In this document: positions 8,633-16,181 of the stretch, in pieces
How the letters are laid out: each line of letters starts with the position of its first letter
Numbering within the stretch: position 1 is the stretch's first letter
NCBI RefSeq assembly: GCF_007003975.1
Contig: NZ_VFTC01000006.1
Span: forward strand, 1 to 64,000
DNA: 64,000 nt
From: Mesorhizobium sp. WSM4306
Lineage (GTDB): Bacteria; Pseudomonadota; Alphaproteobacteria; Rhizobiales; Rhizobiaceae
Direction: 5' to 3'
Notes under the pieces: generated by a model
The model's database searches: none
What the model was told of the DNA's origin: nothing
What the model saw: only the letters and a program-made list of their open reading frames with translations
Position numbers and translations under genes: made by a program

Positions 8633-9007
8633 ATGAATCTGAAATATTGTCGCAAGTCGATCATCTCGATACTTGCAGGACTTCTAATATTTGTGGCGCC
8701 TGGCGCCAGCGCAGCAGCGTCGCTGGCGGGAAGCAAGGGCGAGGTTCGCTTCTGGCCGGACTTGCCGAAAAACCCAAAAGACCCCTGCACCAAGGCTTAC
8801 AATGCCTATGTCGCGGCCGGCGGCCATTCGGCCTATGCGACCACACCGTATATGCGGGTAACGTCGTTATACATGATCTGCGGCTCGCGCGTGAACGCGC
8901 CGTCCCAAAAGGCTGCCGAAGACGCGGCCTTGAAATCCTGCCAGGCAGGCCGCAGCAAATGGAAAGTCACTACCGGAGGCGCTTGCGAAATCGCGGCGTC
9001 CAAGTAG
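8633..9007 (+). CDS. Small secreted cysteine-containing protein
   Basis: A 124-residue protein with an N-terminal signal segment (about residues 1-28: basic KYCRK, then a hydrophobic core ending at PGASAAA). The mature part has four cysteines (PCTKAYNAY, MICGS, KSCQAG, GACEIAA), suggesting two disulfides in the periplasm. The tail AAEDAALKSCQ ... GACEIAA resembles the cysteine-spaced repeats of DUF4189-type proteins, a weak likeness. It lies between the macrodomain gene and mccA in the same direction, so it is probably co-transcribed with the leucine genes, though nothing in it suggests a role there. ATG 8633 was chosen because the signal peptide starts there. Confidence 0.7.
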   Translation: MNLKYCRKSIISILAGLLIFVAPGASAAASLAGSKGEVRFWPDLPKNPKDPCTKAYNAYVAAGGHSAYATTPYMRVTSLYMICGSRVNAPSQKAAEDAALKSCQAGRSKWKVTTGGACEIAASK

Positions 9008-9037
9008 GCGGAAGCTATTCACCACAGGTTTTTGACA

Positions 9038-9062
9038 ACACCCTGATGCCATCGCAGGGTGT
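9038..9062 (+). other. Hairpin between the secreted protein and mccA
   Basis: ACACCCTG (9038-9045) pairs with CAGGGTGT (9055-9062) around a 9-base loop. There is no T tract, so it is more likely an mRNA-stability or processing stem within the operon than a terminator. Confidence 0.4.
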
Positions 9063-9125
9063 GGTGAGGGCTTGCGGGAAACGGGGCGCAAAGCGGCGGC
9101 GCCTAAGGCAAACGCTGGAGGCTCC

Positions 9126-11087
9126 ATGTTCGCCAAGATCCTGATCGCCAATCGCGGCGAGATCGCCTGCCGGGTGATCCGCACCGCGCGCAGGCTCGGT
9201 GTGCGCACCGTCGCCGTCTACTCCGACGCCGATGCCAAGGCCCTGCATGTCGAAATGGCCGACGAGGCGGTGCATATCGGCGCTTCGCCCGTCGGCGAAA
9301 GCTATCTGCGCGGCGACAAGATTGTCGCGGCCGCGCTGGCGACAGGCGCTGAAGCAATCCACCCCGGCTACGGCTTTCTCTCGGAAAACCCCGACTTCGT
9401 CGACCAGGTGGTGGCGGCAGGGCTTACCTTCATCGGCCCGTCGGCCACTTCGATCCGCGCCATGGGTCTGAAGGACGCGGCCAAGCGGCTGATGGAGAAA
9501 GCCGGCGTGCCGGTGGTGCCGGGCTATCATGGCGAGGCGCAGGAGATTGTGCTGCTCGCGTCCAAGGCGCGCGAGATCGGCTATCCCGTGCTGATCAAGG
9601 CGCGCGCCGGCGGCGGTGGCAAGGGCATGCGCCGCGTCGAGCACCCCGACGATTTCTCCGAGGCGCTGTCGGGTGCACGGCGCGAGGCCAAGGCCGCGTT
9701 TGGCGATGACCGCGTGCTGGTCGAAAAATATGTCGACAAGCCGCGCCACATCGAAGTCCAGGTGTTTGGCGACAATTTTGGCAACGCCGTGCATCTGTTT
9801 GAGCGCGACTGCTCAGCACAGCGCCGCCACCAGAAGGTGATCGAGGAAGCGCCAGCGCCCGGCATGACACCGGCGTTGCGCAAGGCGATGACGGAAGCGG
9901 CGGTGAAGGCTGCCAAGGCGATCAGCTATTCGGGCGCCGGCACGATCGAATTTATCGTCGACGCCTCGCAAGGGCTGAAGGCCGACCGGTTCTGGTTCAT
10001 GGAAATGAACACCCGCCTGCAGGTCGAGCATCCCGTCACTGAAATGGTCACAGGCACCGACCTGGTCGAGTGGCAGTTGCGGGTGGCCAGCGGCGAAAAG
10101 CTGCCGAAGACGCAGAGCGAGATAACGCTGTCCGGCCACGCCTTCGAGGCGCGCATCTATGCCGAGGACGCGATGAAAGGGTTTCTGCCGGCGACCGGCA
10201 CGCTGCATCATCTGGCGTTTCCCGACAGCGCTCCCGAAGGCGCCACGATGCGCATCGAGACCGGCGTGCGGGCCGGCGATGCGATCTCGCCCTTCTACGA
10301 TCCGATGATCGCCAAGCTGGTCGTCCACGCCAAGGACAGGCAAGCGGCGCTCGACGCGCTCGGCACAGCGTTGTCGCGGACCGAGATCGCCGGCTCGACC
10401 GTCAACACCGCCTTTCTCGCAGCACTTGCCGCCGACACCGACTTTTCCGCCGGCGACGTCGATACCGGCTTGATCGGAAGGCATCAGGAAGCGCTGACCA
10501 CGGTCGCCCCACCGAGCGGCGAGATCGTTGCCGCGGCAGCCCTTGCCGCGGCCGGCGCCGGTGCGTTGCCGCCATCGGACGATCCGTGGTCGTCGCTTGC
10601 CGGCTATGCGCATTTCCACACTGTTGCGCGGCGCACACGCCTGCGTCATAGCGAGGACGATATACTGGCGCGCGTTTCAGTGCGGCCGGACGGGCGCTTC
10701 GAGGTGGCGCTGGAAGCGCCCTATGACAGCGTCAATTCGCACGATCTTCGCGCCGCCCCTCGTGTTGCGCGCTGGCCAGGCCACGTGACCGTGTTCGAAG
10801 GCGCGGTCGGCTACAGTTTCCTCGTTCCGGATCCGCTGGCGCGAATCGACGAAGCCGCCGCTGCGTCCGGCAGTCTGCGCGCGCCAATGCCGGGTCTGGT
10901 CAAACTGGTGCGCGCGGCAAAGGGCGAGACCGTGACCAAGGGCCAGCCGCTGCTCATCCTGGAAGCGATGAAGATGGAGCACACGATCGCGGCCAGCCAT
11001 GACGGCGTCATCGCCGAGATTGCATCGGAAGGCGCGCAGGTCACCGACGGAACCGTGCTGGTGCGCTTCGTTGAAGAGGCTGCATAG
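9126..11087 (+). CDS. mccA: Methylcrotonyl-CoA carboxylase alpha subunit (biotin carboxylase + BCCP)
   Basis: A 653-residue biotin-dependent subunit. It starts with the biotin-carboxylase core (FAKILIANRGEIACRVIRTA), has the ATP-grasp glycine loop RAGGGGKGMR and MNTRLQVEHPVTE, and ends with a biotinyl domain whose EAMKMEH motif carries the biotin lysine K616. Together with MccB it carboxylates 3-methylcrotonyl-CoA. Size and domain order (BC, BT, BCCP) fit MCC alpha; propionyl-CoA or geranyl-CoA carboxylase alpha subunits are similar, but the adjacent ivd and mccB make MCC the best call. A TGGAGG ribosome site precedes ATG 9126. HMG-CoA lyase and methylglutaconyl-CoA hydratase, often next in such operons, are not present downstream. 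Confidence 0.93.
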   Translation: MFAKILIANRGEIACRVIRTARRLGVRTVAVYSDADAKALHVEMADEAVHIGASPVGESYLRGDKIVAAALATGAEAIHPGYGFLSENPDFVDQVVAAGLTFIGPSATSIRAMGLKDAAKRLMEKAGVPVVPGYHGEAQEIVLLASKAREIGYPVLIKARAGGGGKGMRRVEHPDDFSEALSGARREAKAAFGDDRVLVEKYVDKPRHIEVQVFGDNFGNAVHLFERDCSAQRRHQKVIEEAPAPGMTPALRKAMTEAAVKAAKAISYSGAGTIEFIVDASQGLKADRFWFMEMNTRLQVEHPVTEMVTGTDLVEWQLRVASGEKLPKTQSEITLSGHAFEARIYAEDAMKGFLPATGTLHHLAFPDSAPEGATMRIETGVRAGDAISPFYDPMIAKLVVHAKDRQAALDALGTALSRTEIAGSTVNTAFLAALAADTDFSAGDVDTGLIGRHQEALTTVAPPSGEIVAAAALAAAGAGALPPSDDPWSSLAGYAHFHTVARRTRLRHSEDDILARVSVRPDGRFEVALEAPYDSVNSHDLRAAPRVARWPGHVTVFEGAVGYSFLVPDPLARIDEAAAASGSLRAPMPGLVKLVRAAKGETVTKGQPLLILEAMKMEHTIAASHDGVIAEIASEGAQVTDGTVLVRFVEEAA

Positions 11088-11107
11088 CCGGCTGGAGGCT
11101 CGAACAA

Positions 11108-11133
11108 AAATGGCCGGGCAAGCCCGGCCATTT
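11108..11133. terminator. Bidirectional terminator between mccA and the binding protein gene
   Basis: AAATGGCCGGGC (11108-11119) and GCCCGGCCATTT (11122-11133) form a perfect 12-bp stem with a 2-base loop, lying between two convergent genes. The A and T runs at its ends allow function in both directions. Confidence 0.85.
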
Positions 11134-11150
11134 CACGAGTATGTGGACGA

Positions 11151-12272
11151 TTACTGCGCGATAGGCGCGTATTTGCCGTCATGCCACTGGTTGATGTCGT
11201 AGCTGGCGTTCTTCAGATCGCCCTTCTCGTCGAAGGTGACCTCGCCGACCACGGTGCTGAACGGCGTACCGTTCTTCAGTGCTTCGGCGACCTTGACCGG
11301 ATCGTCGGTTCCGGCCCGCTTGATGCCCTCTGCAAACGCCTGAACGACGGCGTAGGAGAACAGCGTGAAGCCTTCCGGCACGAAGCCACCGGCCTTGATC
11401 TTGGCGATGGCGTCCTTGGCTTCCGGCTTAGCCTGCGGGTCGGATGGGAAGACGAACATGGTGCCTTCGCCGGCGGGGCCAGCGACCTGCCAGAATTCCG
11501 GCGAGGCAATCGAGTCCGGCATGATGAGCTGGAACTTGACGCTCTGCTCGGCAGACTGGCGCAGGATCAGCCCGGCTTCGGGGTGATAGCCGCCGAAATA
11601 GACGACATCGGCCTTGAGGTCCTTCAGCTTGGTGACGAGAGCCGAATAGTCCTTCTCGCCGGCATTGATGCCTTCATAGTCGACTTCCTTGAGGCCGCCG
11701 GCATTCATCGTCGCCTTCACGACATCGGCCACGCCCTGACCGTAAGCGCTCTTGTCATGCAGGATGACGATATTCTTGCCGGCATATTTCTTGGCGATCC
11801 ACGGGCCGATGAAGGCGCCTTGCGCGTCGTCACGCGTGTAGAGACGCATGATCGTCGGCCAGCCGGCCTTGGCGGCGGCGTCGGTCAGTTCGGGATTTGA
11901 AGAGGCCGGGCTCATCATCAGCGCTCCGGCCTCGGCGTAGACGGCGGAGGCCGGGATGCTCGAACCTGAACAGGCATGGCCGTCAATAAACTTGACGCTG
12001 TTGGCAACGATGCGGTTGGCCACCGAAACCGCCTGCTTGGGATCGCACTGGTCGTCCTCGATGTCGAGCTTGATCATCGAGCCGTTGACACCGCCGGCGG
12101 CGTTGATCGCGTCGGCGGCTGCCGTTGCGCCCTGCTTGAACTGATCGCCGATCGTGGCGAGCTGTCCGGTCATCGGGCCGACCACCGAAATGGTGATGTC
12201 ATCGGCAAAGGCAACCGGGGCGCTCATCATCAAGCCGAATACGGCCGCGCTCAAAATACCCATTTTTTTCAT
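11151..12272 (-). CDS. Branched-chain amino acid ABC transporter periplasmic binding protein (LivJ type)
   Basis: A 373-residue periplasmic binding protein, Peripla_BP_6/LivJ family. Residues 1-22 form a Sec signal peptide (KKMGILSAAVFGLMMSAPVAFA). The mature start DDITISVVGPMTGQLATIG and DDQCDPKQAVSVANRIV are classic Liv-family sequence, and the first-lobe cysteine pair (DDQCD, GHACSGSS) is present. A GGGAGGAG ribosome site lies ten bases upstream of ATG 12272. No permease or ATPase genes are adjacent, so it is an orphan component that must use a transporter encoded elsewhere. It sits next to the leucine-degradation genes but on the opposite strand and beyond a terminator. Ligand probably Leu/Ile/Val or a related amino acid. 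Confidence 0.92.
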   Translation of the reverse strand: MKKMGILSAAVFGLMMSAPVAFADDITISVVGPMTGQLATIGDQFKQGATAAADAINAAGGVNGSMIKLDIEDDQCDPKQAVSVANRIVANSVKFIDGHACSGSSIPASAVYAEAGALMMSPASSNPELTDAAAKAGWPTIMRLYTRDDAQGAFIGPWIAKKYAGKNIVILHDKSAYGQGVADVVKATMNAGGLKEVDYEGINAGEKDYSALVTKLKDLKADVVYFGGYHPEAGLILRQSAEQSVKFQLIMPDSIASPEFWQVAGPAGEGTMFVFPSDPQAKPEAKDAIAKIKAGGFVPEGFTLFSYAVVQAFAEGIKRAGTDDPVKVAEALKNGTPFSTVVGEVTFDEKGDLKNASYDINQWHDGKYAPIAQ

Positions 12273-12647
12273 GGTGATAGAACTCCTCCCACACTCGCGC
12301 AGCCGCTCTGGCCGCGCTTCTTTCAGAAGGCGGGACAATTTCATCCTTCACTGGGCCTGTCTAGGCGCATCGGCGCCACTCGATTGGGCCTCATCAACGC
12401 AAAAAGCCACGCCAGCCTTGTTCCGGCCGGTCGTGGCTTTTTTGCTCTTAGAGCAGTCCCCATGCGCCCCCGCGCCACGAAAACCTGCTCGCCGTCCCCA
12501 TTGTGCATGGCTGGACCGTGTCGGCCTGCCGCGTTCTTGTTCTTCATTGTCGACCGTCTTGTCGCGGCCTTGTTATTTCACCGGTTCCGGCCGTCTTTTG
12601 CGGTCTTGATCCCGGGGCTTCCCTGTTTCGATAGTCTGCTTGCGATC
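12273..12647. other. Intergenic region with an isolated terminator-like hairpin
   Basis: No convincing gene in 375 bases. The one clear structure is AAAAAGCCACG (12401-12411) pairing with CGTGGCTTTTT (12432-12442) and followed by more T residues, a strong rho-independent terminator on the plus strand and symmetric enough to work on the minus strand. On the minus strand it could end the Sel1-protein transcript about 200 bases after its stop; on the plus strand no gene precedes it, so a small RNA ending here is possible. Confidence 0.5.
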
Positions 12648-12914
12648 TCAGTGCATGGTCATCCATTCGCGGGCTTCGCGCAGCGCCCTGGCGATCTCGA
12701 CCTTGGACATTGCGGCCGACAGTTCCGAGCGCAGTTCGGCGGCGCGGACCGAGCCCTTGATGGCGGCGATGTTGAACCATTTGTGGGCGGCAACGACATC
12801 GGTCTCGCAATCGCGGCCGGTCGCATACATCATGCCCAGTTCGAAAAGAATGTCGGCCTGGGCAGTTGCCCCCATGGCGCCGAAGCCGGCTTCAAGCATT
12901 TCAAAACGTGCCAT
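12648..12914 (-). CDS. Short Sel1-repeat protein
   Basis: An 88-residue protein with a single Sel1-like helical repeat: LFELGMMYATGRDCETDVVAAHKWFNIAAIKG fits the SLR pattern of paired helices (G-M-Y--G ... A--WF--AA--G). There is no signal peptide, so it should be cytoplasmic. The C-terminal third (SELSAAMSKVEIARALREAREW) is a predicted amphipathic helix. Single Sel1 units usually mediate protein contacts; a partner cannot be inferred. A GGGGA sequence lies just upstream of ATG 12914. It is monocistronic, with the isolated hairpin at 12401-12442 as its likely transcript end. Confidence 0.75.
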   Translation of the reverse strand: MARFEMLEAGFGAMGATAQADILFELGMMYATGRDCETDVVAAHKWFNIAAIKGSVRAAELRSELSAAMSKVEIARALREAREWMTMH

Positions 12915-13356
12915 TTTAGTCCCCTGTCTGGCTCCCGAGAGCGGGCCTTTTCTGTCCCCCGGTGTCCCCTGGGGAGCCGCTCCTTCGATGCTTTCGAGAA
13001 TGAAGCCGAGCCTTGAATCCGTCGTTAAATGGCGTGCTTAATTTGGAGAAAACAAAGCTAAAACAAGAGGTAAACGCGGAAATTCGTTAAGGATACAAAG
13101 TCAGCAACCGCGCCGTTTCGCGCCGGATTTGACGAAAATTTGTGGGGCACCGATCAACACTCTGCTAACCACGGAAACCAAAGCCAACGCCTCGATCGTT
13201 TCATTTCCTGGTCGCTGAGCGCTTTCTCGACCTCATGAAATTGCAAACCCTTCCCTCACGGCACCCGCTTTTGTTTTGCCGGGAGCTGGATTAGCTTACG
13301 TTTGCGTAAGGGGCAGAGAGGCGGGCGCCCCACCTAAAACCACAGGGAGGACAGAT
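12915..13356. other. Intergenic region, no gene seen
   Basis: A 442-base divergent spacer between the Sel1 protein (minus) and the DUF2147-like protein (plus). The part from about 13020 to 13110 is distinctly AT-rich for this genome, with several TTAA tetramers, and probably holds the promoters. No ORF with coding character, tRNA or strong hairpin was seen. Confidence 0.5.
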
Positions 13357-13698
13357 ATGTTTCGGAAAGTGAGCTTGGCCCTGGCGGCTACAGTGATGAT
13401 GGCGGGCGCGGCCTGGGCCGATCCGATCGAAGGCAATTGGAAGACGCAAGCCGGCGACACCGCACTCATCGGCGGCAGCGATTCATTCTCCATCACGCTG
13501 AAGACCGGCAAATATGCCGGCAAGACCATTGGTTCACTCAAGGCGTCCGGGAACAACAAATATGCCGGCAACATCACAGATCCGGCAAACGACAAGACCT
13601 ATTCCGGCAAGGCCACGCTGTCGGGTACCTCGCTGAAGATGAGCGGCTGCGTGCTCGGCGGGCTGATTTGCAAGAGCCAGACCTGGCACAAGCTCTGA
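13357..13698 (+). CDS. Secreted DUF2147-like protein
   Basis: A 113-residue exported protein. Residues 1-21 form a Sec signal peptide ending AGAAWA. The mature start DPIEGNWKTQAGDTALI, the middle TLKTGKYAGKTIGSLKASG and the end KMSGCVLGGLICKSQTWHKL match the lipocalin-like DUF2147 family, in which a W-x-T start and a conserved cysteine pair near the C-terminus are typical; the pair here is in GCVLGGLIC. Function of the family is not established; related small proteins are periplasmic. ATG 13357 follows a GGGAGG site. The gene is closed by a strong terminator at 13723-13749. Confidence 0.85.
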   Translation: MFRKVSLALAATVMMAGAAWADPIEGNWKTQAGDTALIGGSDSFSITLKTGKYAGKTIGSLKASGNNKYAGNITDPANDKTYSGKATLSGTSLKMSGCVLGGLICKSQTWHKL

Positions 13699-13722
13699 GC
13701 TTGCTGTTTTGACGTGACGACA

Positions 13723-13749
13723 ACGGGGCCCCGCAGGCCCCGTTTTCTT
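13723..13749 (+). terminator. Rho-independent terminator after the DUF2147-like gene
   Basis: ACGGGGCC (13723-13730), loop CCGCA, GGCCCCGT (13736-13743), then TTTCTTTT. Confidence 0.9.
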
Positions 13750-13921
13750 TTCCAGGACGGTCCACGACGTACCCGCATCGGCACCTCGCGGTCTCGTAAC
13801 CGGGCCGATGCTCTCCCTAAAACATCGTCAATCACTTTGAACCGCAGATGAACGCCGGCATCAGAGCCGGTTCAGTCGCATCAGGGCATTTTGAAGGCGT
13901 GTTCAAGGAGACACCACGCAA

Positions 13922-14080
13922 ATGCTCGCTCGCCGCTTCACCATCGTCTGCCTGTTGATGAGCCTGTTCGGCATGTTCTTCGCCATTCTCGTGGCCGAAG
14001 CCGGCCGTCCGGCCCGTTCCTGGGATGCAGCCAGTTCCAGCAGCTGCCAGTTCGATTGCATGAACCATTTTCGCCCCTGA
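13922..14080 (+). CDS. Small single-span membrane protein (52 aa)
   Basis: A 52-codon reading frame with a basic start (MLARRF), a hydrophobic helix (TIVCLLMSLFGMFFAILVA) and a short polar tail with two cysteines (SSCQFDCMNHF). An AAGGAG ribosome site lies 13904-13909, about 12 bases before ATG. It could be a membrane-anchored micropeptide or an exported peptide with a long signal. It is followed 39 bases later by another small ORF with a signal-like start. Not recognised as a named family; coding status rests on the ribosome site and the composition of the hydrophobic segment. Confidence 0.5.
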   Translation: MLARRFTIVCLLMSLFGMFFAILVAEAGRPARSWDAASSSSCQFDCMNHFRP

Positions 14081-14119
14081 GACGACAAAGACGTAGATCC
14101 AAACAGAAAAGCCAAAGCC

Positions 14120-14314
14120 ATGAACCGCACAGCCATCAACGCCCTGAAAACCCTCCGGCTTCTGCCGCGGGCGGCGCTCGTCCTAATCGTGTTGTCGGCG
14201 CCGGTCCTGGCCATGCCGATGATGCGGGCCGACGCCGACACGACGATCGACGCGCCGGCGACGAAGAAGCATGGCGTTGGTTTTGTCCTGCTGGTCAGCC
14301 TGCAGCGCGGGTGA
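14120..14314 (+). CDS. Small putative secreted protein (64 aa)
   Basis: A 64-residue frame starting with a long basic region (MNRTAINALKTLRLLPRAA) and then a hydrophobic stretch (LVLIVLSAPVLAMPMM) that looks like a signal peptide; the mature part would be only about 30 residues. No good ribosome site is visible, so translation may be coupled to the 52-codon frame just upstream. The GC-rich region after it (14330-14430) contains short inverted motifs built on CCGGC but no gene. Tentative. Confidence 0.4.
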   Translation: MNRTAINALKTLRLLPRAALVLIVLSAPVLAMPMMRADADTTIDAPATKKHGVGFVLLVSLQRG

Positions 14315-14574
14315 GGTGCGCTGATATTCAGGTGAGACCGCCCTGCGGAAGGCGGCCTCCTGCGCTTCCGGCCTTCGCCGGCCGAAGCACTCATGAGTGG
14401 CTGGCAGTTAAGGCTACGGCCGGCGTAGGCCGGTGCTCGGAATCTCCCATTTTCGACTCGGCCTGACCTGAATCTCAACACACCTTGAAACGCGGTGGAA
14501 TAAATCTTCGCCTTGGCCGTCTTGGTGGCCACCCTCCCCCTCCCAAGTGCTCTTCTGAGTCTCTATATTGAGAC

Positions 14575-16077
14575 ATGGAAAAGCGAATCTACCCACAAGC
14601 TATCGAATCGGTCGTCATGCCGGAGCCTTTCGGCAAGAAGAGCTTCGACGACGCCAAAAAGGCCGTGGCCGCGTTGCAGGGGCTCTACGACCGCAACACC
14701 AAATTCCTGCGAGATTCCTTTGCGGCACTTGCCGCCGGCGGCGACGAGAGCAAGCGCTACCGCGCCTTCTACCCGGAGATCGGCGTCACCACCAATTCAT
14801 TCACCCAGATCGACTCGCGCCAGGCGTATGGCCACATGCCGACGCCGGGGCATTTCTCGACCACCATCACTCAGCCGGCGCTGTTCGAAACCTATCTCGT
14901 CGAGCAGCTTCGGCTAATCATGCGCAATCATGGCGTGCCGGTGACGGTTTCGGAATCGACCACGCCGATTCCGCTGCATTTCGCCTTCCTGGAAGGCACG
15001 CATGTCGATGGCGCCGCCGCCGAGCGCATTAAGCGGCCGATCCGCGACCTGTTCGACGTTCCGGATCTCGACGGCACCGACGATCAGATCGCCAATGGCA
15101 CATTCGAAGTGGCGTTCGGCGAACCGAGGCCACTGGCGCCGTTCACCGCGCAGCGCATCGACTATTCGCTGCACCGCATGACGCACTACACGGCGACCAG
15201 CCCGCAGCATTTTCAGAACTTCGTGCTGTTCACCAACTACCAGTTCTACATCGATGAATTCGTCGCCCGCGCCCGGACCCAGATGGCGGAAGGTGGCCAC
15301 GGCTATACCGAATTCGTCGAGCCAGGCAATGTCGTCACCAAGGCCGGGCAGAGTGCGCCCAGCGAAGGCGTGGCGGCGCCGCGCCTGCCGCAGATGCCGG
15401 CCTATCATTTGAAGAAGCCGAACCATGGCGGCATCACCATGGTCAACATCGGCGTCGGCCCGTCCAACGCCAAGACGATCACCGACCATATCGCGGTGCT
15501 CAGGCCACATGCCTGGCTGATGCTCGGCCATTGCGCCGGCCTGCGCAACACGCAGGCGCTGGGCGACTATGTGCTGGCGCATGCCTATGTCAGGGAGGAC
15601 CATGTGCTGGACGACGACCTGCCGGTCTGGGTGCCGATCCCGCCGCTGGCCGAGATCCAGGTGGCGCTGCAGGAGGCGGTCGCCGAAGTCACCGGGCTTT
15701 CCGGCTACGATCTCAAGCGCATCATGCGCACCGGCACCGTCGCCACTATCGACAACCGCAACTGGGAGCTGCGCGACCAGCGCGGACCGGTGCAACGGCT
15801 GTCGCAGTCACGCGCCATCGCGCTCGACATGGAATCGGCCACCATCGCCGCCAACGGTTTCCGCTTCCGTGTGCCCTACGGCACGCTGCTGTGTGTCTCG
15901 GACAAGCCGCTGCACGGCGAGTTGAAGCTGCCCGGTATGGCGACTGAATTCTACAAGCGGCAAGTGGCGCAGCATCTGACCATCGGCATCAAGGCGATGG
16001 AGAAGCTGGCGGAAATGCCGATGGAACGGCTGCATTCGCGCAAGCTTAGAAGTTTTTCGGAGACGGCCTTCCAGTAG
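14575..16077 (+). CDS. amn: AMP nucleosidase
   Basis: A 500-residue enzyme that splits AMP into adenine and ribose 5-phosphate, controlling adenylate pools. It has the Amn-specific N-terminal domain (RYRAFYPEIGVTTNSFTQID, FSTTITQPALFETYL) and the C-terminal purine-nucleoside-phosphorylase-like catalytic domain (MVNIGVGPSNAKTITDHIAVLRPHAWLMLGHCAGLR; ALDMESATIAANGFRFRVPYGTLLCVSDKPLHGELKLPG, with the conserved DMES). Length fits the family. No ribosome site precedes ATG 14575; instead GTCTC-N6-GAGAC (14559-14574) abuts it, with TATATT in the loop, raising the possibility of a leaderless transcript. A later start at 14617 is possible. Monocistronic. Confidence 0.95.
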   Translation: MEKRIYPQAIESVVMPEPFGKKSFDDAKKAVAALQGLYDRNTKFLRDSFAALAAGGDESKRYRAFYPEIGVTTNSFTQIDSRQAYGHMPTPGHFSTTITQPALFETYLVEQLRLIMRNHGVPVTVSESTTPIPLHFAFLEGTHVDGAAAERIKRPIRDLFDVPDLDGTDDQIANGTFEVAFGEPRPLAPFTAQRIDYSLHRMTHYTATSPQHFQNFVLFTNYQFYIDEFVARARTQMAEGGHGYTEFVEPGNVVTKAGQSAPSEGVAAPRLPQMPAYHLKKPNHGGITMVNIGVGPSNAKTITDHIAVLRPHAWLMLGHCAGLRNTQALGDYVLAHAYVREDHVLDDDLPVWVPIPPLAEIQVALQEAVAEVTGLSGYDLKRIMRTGTVATIDNRNWELRDQRGPVQRLSQSRAIALDMESATIAANGFRFRVPYGTLLCVSDKPLHGELKLPGMATEFYKRQVAQHLTIGIKAMEKLAEMPMERLHSRKLRSFSETAFQ

Positions 16078-16181
16078 ACCGGCTTCCCCTAAATGTTGGC
16101 CGCGAGGCGTTTCGTGATCTTGATTGGGCCGCATTTGCGCCGATAACAGGCCTGACATCTCGGCAATCAAAACCCGGTCTT

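Noticed and set aside
13020..13100. CtrA site suggested by TTAA pairs before the DUF2147-like gene
   Set aside because: The two TTAA tetramers are nine bases apart instead of seven, so the consensus spacing is not met.
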